DNA from: Ligula intestinalis
Taxonomy: Eukaryota > Platyhelminthes > Cestoda > Diphyllobothriidea > Diphyllobothriidae
Assembly: GCA_036362985.1 (NCBI GenBank)
Contig: JAYGXS010000005.1
Location: forward strand, 6,067,987 to 6,131,986
Length of the DNA: 64,000 nucleotides
Reading direction: 5' to 3'
Shown here: piece after piece, positions 58,853-64,000 of the stretch
Numbering within the stretch: position 1 is the stretch's first letter
Layout: each line of letters starts with the position of its first letter
Notes under the pieces: model-generated
What the model was told of the DNA's origin: nothing
The model's input: only the letters and a program-made list of their open reading frames with translations
Databases searched by the model: none
Translations under genes and position numbers: made by a program

Positions 58853-59490
58853 GCTTGCTCCTGTGAAGCAAGGTTCATAGGCCGAACAACAAGGCGCCTG
58901 GAAAAGAGGGTACGTGAGCATATACCGGCCTGGTTAGGTTAAGGTGAAACTAGATCGATTTTGAGTTCTCTTCTCGCACATCTCGTCAATGCAATTTATC
59001 AAGTCGATATTAACAAAGCCTTTCAGGTTTTTTACGGGACACCAGCCAACTTTTTCAAGTGCCTACGCCAATGGTTACTTGCAACAGCCGAAGCAGTAGC
59101 TATATGGCTAGAGAATCCGGTGCTGCATTGTCAGAAGAAACTGACAGAAGCCCTTTCACTTCTTTTGCCGACCCTGACGCCAGGTGAAGATCGCACTTTG
59201 CCCCCTCGCCCCAGTAACAGTCGTTCGCTCTGCGCAAATAGCAGCACTTATCCCCCCATGCACCTGCCCTCTGATCAACCCCACAACCTAACCCAATTAC
59301 CCCCCCCCCTACCCTCCCAGGACGCACAAACCTCTAAACGCCGACCTCGCCATGCGGGCGACGCGTAAACGATGAATTGTAATTAGACTACACTATTTAA
59401 CCCTGTCCATCTGTATAGTTTTAATTACCTTGCAAATGTTCTGGTCTGACGATGATTTTCTGAAAACATATGTTTGCCAATCTTGACTTC
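58853..59490 (+). mobile_element. Family A tail copy forming a direct terminal repeat with 61611-62238
   Basis: From CTTGCTCCTGTG onward it matches 61611-62238 with only scattered differences: GIY-YIG core (TTRRLEKRVREHIPAWL), tail ORF (ATAEAVAIWLENPVLH), C-rich stretch, CTGACGA...GAAAACATATGTTTGCC end. It is joined directly to the 5' part of the longer copy at about 59490. This is the partial-tandem layout typical of PLE insertions. Confidence 0.8.
59446..59475 (+). ncRNA. Hammerhead-like end of family A
   Basis: CTGACGA, nine bases, GAAAACATATGT. Core boxes are kept and ACATATGT is self-complementary as a possible stem III. Stem II is poor. Confidence 0.4.
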
Positions 59491-59501
59491 TTAACTTAAG
59501 A

Positions 59502-62039
59502 ATGGGAATATTTGCGGAACTTAAACAGTCCAAAGACCCTTCGGTGTTAAAGGAACTCAATGGATTCCTGAAGTTTGACACCAGGGTTGCTGAGGCAAAC
59601 GTGACAGCCGAATTCCTATCAGGGTGTATGAACCAGGGTGAATATCCGAGGCAGTACTGGAAAACTCTACGAAAAAATCATATCGCTGTTTCATCGGCAT
59701 CGCTAAAAATGCATGCGAAGAGTTACCTTGAGACGATTAACGCGGGGATATTGGAACTCCAGTGGAACCTGGCTTAGAGGGCAGCGGTCCTTGATCGTCT
59801 TGAAACTCTCGAGAGAGTGGCGTTTGAAGAATATGTGCAAACAATAAGGAACAAAAGAATCGAAGCCAGGTGAAACAAACTCCGTCGAAGTGTCCAACCA
59901 TTTAAAGCGCCGACAACCCTCCCAAGCCCTCCGGAGCGGTATGTGCATAACTATTCTTCAATGCGTCTTGACAAAACTCTCCTAGAGGTACTATCCCTAG
60001 GCCCTTAGTTCTGCATGGCGGGAAAAAGGCCGAGGCAACTAGAGTTAAAAACCGCATTTGAGAGCCTCTTTAGCCAGACTGCTGACCTAAAATCTACCAA
60101 GCCTAGTGAAGTTGATTATCTTAAGTCGACGCTGGTGAACTGCTGCCAACAGTATTTGCGAAAGGTTCCAACGAACAAAGGCCCCTTAACAAAGGCTCAT
60201 CTGGATGGCCTAAGAGAACTCCGAAGAACCGAAGACATCGTGCTGACAAGACCAAACAAAGGGTCCGGAATAGTACTGATGAATAAGAATGATTATGTTA
60301 CGAAACTAGAAGCCATCCTGGCCGATCGTACGAAGTTTACAAAATAAGAGAAGGATATGGATCGTACAGAGGCCGTCAAGTGTCAGTTTACTGCAATTCT
60401 CAAAGACCTTCACAAGGAAGGTTTTTTGTCTGACAAAGAGCTTGAAAGACTGAGACCTGTAGGCACGACAGTACCCAGAATGTATGGCCTGCCAAAAATC
60501 CGCAAACAGGGGTTACCCTTGCGTCCTATCCTGGATATGAGGAACTTCCCTTATCACGCCATTGCCAAATGGCAGGTCGAAAAGCTGAAACCACTTGGCA
60601 GTGACCTTTACCCTCGAAGGGTGAAATACACGTTTGAGTTTGTTGAAGCTATAAAGGATATGAATGTTGGGGAAAGTAAGATGTTCTCATTGGATGTATC
60701 GTCAATTTTTACCAACGTACCCGTGGTGGAAACCATTGACTACCACTGTGACGTGATTAGGGACACAAACTACCGGATGGGTATACCCGTGAAAACCCTG
60801 AAAGAACTTCTTACGAGATGCACGCAAAATGTGCAATTTCTCTGCAATGGTCGATTTTACAGACAGGTAGATTGTGTGGCAATTGGCTCACCACTTGGCC
60901 CGTTTCTCGCAAATGTCTTTATAGGCAAGATCAAGAAAACGTGTCTAAGGGACACCATCAATGACCTTGCGTTTTACGATCGATGTGTTGATGACATCTT
61001 CTGTATGACCGACTATAACACGGACACTGACGCTCTGGTCGTGAAGATTAGCAATGGGCACCCATCTCGCAAAGTTACTGCAGAGACAGAGTAAAACGAT
61101 GAACTTTCCTTTCTTGATGTCCTTCTGCGAAGGCGAGATGATGGATTGATCCTGTGTAGAGTCTTTCGAAAGTAAACCTGGACGGGACAATACACCAACT
61201 TTCACAGTTTTGTCCCCCTAAATATAAAACGAAATCTGCTCGAAGGATTAGCAGCTAGAGTACGAAAGATCTGTTCTCCCGAAACTGTGGAAGCAGAGCT
61301 CCAACAGCTGCAGCATACACTAATTTAAAATGGATACACGGAGAGTTTCATCCTCAGGAATATTGGCGAGCGAGCCAAAAAGCCTGATACCTTAACAGCA
61401 GAAAAGAAAGACATTTTCATTAGACTACCTTTCTCAGGCAATGCAGCCAGCAAGCTGGTCAGACGGTGTCTAAGAACCGCAATCGCTAGCACTTTCCCCG
61501 CGGCAAACTTACGGGTGTTCTTCACGAACTCTCTTCTCCTACGATAAGGAAGAAAAGACCGACTCCCGTTGAAGGCCAAATTAATGTGTATTTACTCTTT
61601 CACTTGCTCCTGTGGAGCAAGATACATAGGCCGAACAACAAGGCACCTGGAAAAGAGGGTACGTGAGCATATACCGGCCTGGTTAGGTTAAGGTGAAACT
61701 AGATCGATTTCGAGTTCTATTTTCGCAGATCTCGTCAATGCGAATCATCGAGTCGATACTAACAAAGCCTTTCAGGTTGTCTACCGGACACCAGCCAACT
61801 TTTCCAAGTGCCTACGCCAACGGTTGCTTGCAACAGCCGAAGCAGTAGCTATATGGCTAGAGAATCCGGTGCTGCATTGTCAGAAGAAACTGACAGAAGC
61901 CCTTTCAATTCTTTGGCCGACCCTGACGCCAGGTGACGATCGCACTTTTCCCCCTCGCCCCAGTAACTGTCGTTCGCTCTGCGCAAATAGCAGCAGTTAT
62001 CCCCCATGCATCTGCCCTCTGATCAAACCCACAACCTAA
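59502..62039 (+). pseudogene. PLE pol (RT plus GIY-YIG endonuclease), one frame interrupted only by stop codons
   Basis: The frame starting at 59502 can be read to about 62039 without any shift. Motifs in order: N-terminal ETLERVAFEEYVQTIRNKR; RPNKGSGIVLMNKNDY (the RPNKG.G.V.M....Y block); PRMYGLPKIRKQGLPLRPIL (RT1-2); KMFSLDVSSIFTNVP (motif A); VAIGSPLGPFLANVF (motif B); FYDRCVDDIFCM (motif C, with Cys for the usual Tyr); GQYTNFHSFVPLNIKRNL (thumb); FTCSCGARYIGRTTRHLEKRVREH (endonuclease core). Stops lie at 59775, 59871, 60006, 60345, 61092, 61173, 61326, 61545 and 61689. It is inactive, but the absence of frameshifts over 2.5 kb points to decay by base substitution. Confidence 0.8.
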
Positions 62040-62192
62040 CCCAATTACCCCCCCCCTACCCTCCCAGGACGCACAAACCTCTAAACGCCGACCTCGCCAT
62101 GCGGGCGACGCGTAAACGATGAATTGTAATTAGACTACACTATTTAACCCTGTCCATCTGTATAGTTTTAATTACCTCGCAAATGTTCTGGC

Positions 62193-62228
62193 CTGACGAT
62201 GATTTGCTGAAAACATATGTTTGCCAAT
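62193..62228 (+). ncRNA. Hammerhead-like end of family A
   Basis: CTGACGA, nine bases, GAAAACATATGT. Almost identical to 59446-59475, as expected for a direct terminal repeat. Confidence 0.4.
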
Positions 62229-62240
62229 CTTGACTTCTAA

Positions 62241-64000
62241 ACTAGCAGTAAGTAAGAAATTTACTTAAATGTCTTGGTTTATTTATAGCAGGCTTTTTCG
62301 TTAGGAAATATTCAGATTATTTAAAAAATTTCTGGATTGCAGAGGAATATTCAATCCATTTTTAAAGGTGACTATGAAGTTATGTTGGGACTTTGACGGC
62401 ACTGCACTTTTCTTCCAGATTCGCCTCTCAGCAAACGTGTGTTATTGCGTGCTAGGATAACAGCAATAATTACTTATTCTTAATGCTATAAATGTCTGCA
62501 GAAGTGCACACAACCGTCCATTCGTGGCATCAGTAGCTAGATGAAAAGCGAAAAGTACAACAAACCTAGAATGTGGGCGTCGGTGACAGGCAATGAACTT
62601 TAAACCAATTGGCCACTGAGTCAATGTACTTACTGCCAAAATAAGCTAAGTTCTCAAAATAGTATGCGCTCAGGCACGCTCGCCAGTTCAAGCGTCGCAA
62701 CCGACCACGTTCAGCACAGGTTGCACGGAGTCTGCCCAACATCAGTTGATTTTATGCTAATGCTTGCTAGTTAGAGGCGGAGGTCTCACGTTTGAATTAT
62801 GTCCTTTTGAAGACAGTCATGCATTGCTTCTGCCAAACCCTCTTCTTTTTTCGTCCGTCATGCTCTGATGGCAAGAAAAGATAACAGAGACAGGAAATGG
62901 GCACGGGATGAGCTGAATCTGTGCACACTTCTAACTAAGTTATGCTCCCGTTTTGACACAATGTGCTTACAAAAGAGCTGACCTTGGAAGGTCAAACGCT
63001 GAACACAGATTCCCCGACTAAGCATATGCATTTCAATATTCTTATGCATAAGAGAGCGAAGAGAATGTCGGGGTGACCGGGCCCGGATGTAGGATTTGCC
63101 CTGCACTATGCATAAATAAAAGCCTTTTTTGGAATTGAAAGAACGCAATCATAATTTTTAAGCTTGGCTTGGCTTGGAGGAAATAACCTGGTCTCATTCG
63201 GGATGAAGGACCAGGTCAAAATGGTTCCCTGTGACAGTGTTAATCACAGATCATGGGAATGAGTGTCTGTCCTTTCGTACAGTAAGTGTTTTGCATTTCA
63301 TGTCAGGGGTCAGTCACTGTAAAGGGGCTTAGTGTTGAGGATCAGCTCGAGTTTCTCATTAAGATTACACTAAGAGGTTGAAAAAGGATATATCATCTAC
63401 CTTGTTCTTTTATCACATGTAGAAATGCAGTAAGTGCAGTTATAATATGTCCACTCGTGTCCTAAACATTCAGAAAAAAGTTAACTTCAATTCTTGGCTT
63501 GCTATCTCAGTATGTGAATTGCAAGCGTTAACACCCCCTCCCTCTCGAATGAAGCCCTAAACAGTAGTCACCAATGACCATGCAACGCTAATAATGATAT
63601 TTGGCTGGACACTTAAGCATATATTTTAAAACACTTTTGTGATTTACTGCGTTCATTCAATTCTGTAAAAGCTTTTTCATCAGGAAAATCAGCGTTTTGT
63701 TAGGTTTATTAAGAGACATGGACATTTTTTGGCGGCAATGAGAGAAATCTCATATCGAAGGAATTTTCTATGCTATTACGAAAGAGAGAACCAAACTCTA
63801 CTTGAATGTTGATGATACTAAGAAGAACTGCAAAATAAGTAAAAAGGTATAGAAACTATCCCTTCCAGAACTGAAAAAAGTTTATCCGAAATTGTTCAGA
63901 TTAAAGTGAAGCCAACTTAAAGGGACTTACTTTGTTTGCAGTAATATTGACGTTTCGCTTTTCAAGAATTATGTTTAGCTATTCTGTGAAGTTTTTTGCA
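62241..64000. other. Spacer to the window end; no feature recognised
   Basis: Mixed composition, short ORFs only. The last 50 bases (atattgacgtttcgc) resemble a PLE hammerhead boundary, but the rest would lie outside the window. Confidence 0.35.

Larger units (their letters stand above)
59491..62240 (+). mobile_element. Nearly full-length Penelope-like element family A
   Basis: About 2.75 kb, from the junction after the upstream tail copy to CTTGACTTCTAA at its 3' end. It carries the pol region (59502-62039), a C-rich untranslated tail and the hammerhead-like end. It is the most complete mobile element in the window and the reference for the other family A pieces. Confidence 0.85.

Noticed and set aside
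1..64000. CRISPR arrays, bacterial operons, rRNA genes, phage genes
   Set aside because: None seen: no regularly spaced short repeats, no Shine-Dalgarno-led gene series and no rRNA-like blocks; the exon/intron structure is eukaryotic.

Overview
The window looks like intron-rich, AT-leaning genomic DNA of a metazoan, most likely a parasitic flatworm. There is no bacterial gene organisation. Coding capacity sits in short exons with GT/AG borders, separated by introns of up to about 12 kb, and the spacer DNA is full of decayed Penelope-like retroelements (PLEs). The flatworm assignment is inference from the style of these PLEs and the intron structure; no single marker gene proves it.

Main gene (minus strand, about 43.36 kb down to 5.21 kb). 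I assembled one multi-exon gene not obvious from any single ORF. A 58-nt signal-peptide exon (43357-43300) is followed by two exons forming a fucolectin/F5_8-type (FTP) lectin domain (42256-42020, 38637-38386). Two exons of unknown fold follow (34561-34460, 34316-33930), then a PAN/apple-domain exon (33328-33041) and two more unknown extracellular exons (26508-26356, 14331-14038). The 3' end is a Ser/Thr-rich stalk exon (7822-7529) and a terminal exon (5631-5210) with more stalk, one transmembrane helix and a short Cys/Lys tail. Every junction is phase 1 and every internal exon is a multiple of 3 nt, so the parts join into one frame of about 828 codons. The product would be a type I membrane protein with lectin-like and PAN modules. 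The stalk exon appears duplicated; a third copy (8785-8492) seems to have lost its donor.

Second gene (minus strand). The exon 52075-50742 is the last exon of an upstream gene whose other exons are not seen. It encodes a transmembrane helix and a long basic cytoplasmic region, and also starts in phase 1.

Mobile DNA. At least four PLE families are present. Family A lies at 1-515, 48605-50290, 58853-59490 and 59491-62240. Family B lies at about 16, 18, 27 and 37 kb. Family C lies at 812-1245 and 45528-47003, with a GIY-YIG relative at 17.2-17.7 kb. A further family lies at 10.4-11.7 kb. Three elements (29.56-30.51, 45.53-47.00 and 55.62-56.44 kb) have their terminal repeats inverted; the family A pair at 58.9-62.2 kb has them direct. 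Most terminal repeats carry a hammerhead-ribozyme-like motif (CTGANGA, hairpin, GAAAC, GTC), in about 15 copies of varied decay. Other repeats include a 0.25-0.4 kb dispersed family at 23-25 and 55 kb, a GAA/GTA microsatellite at 27.05 kb and several near-perfect hairpins.

The genes appear unrelated to the mobile elements except that the elements fill their introns and flanks.
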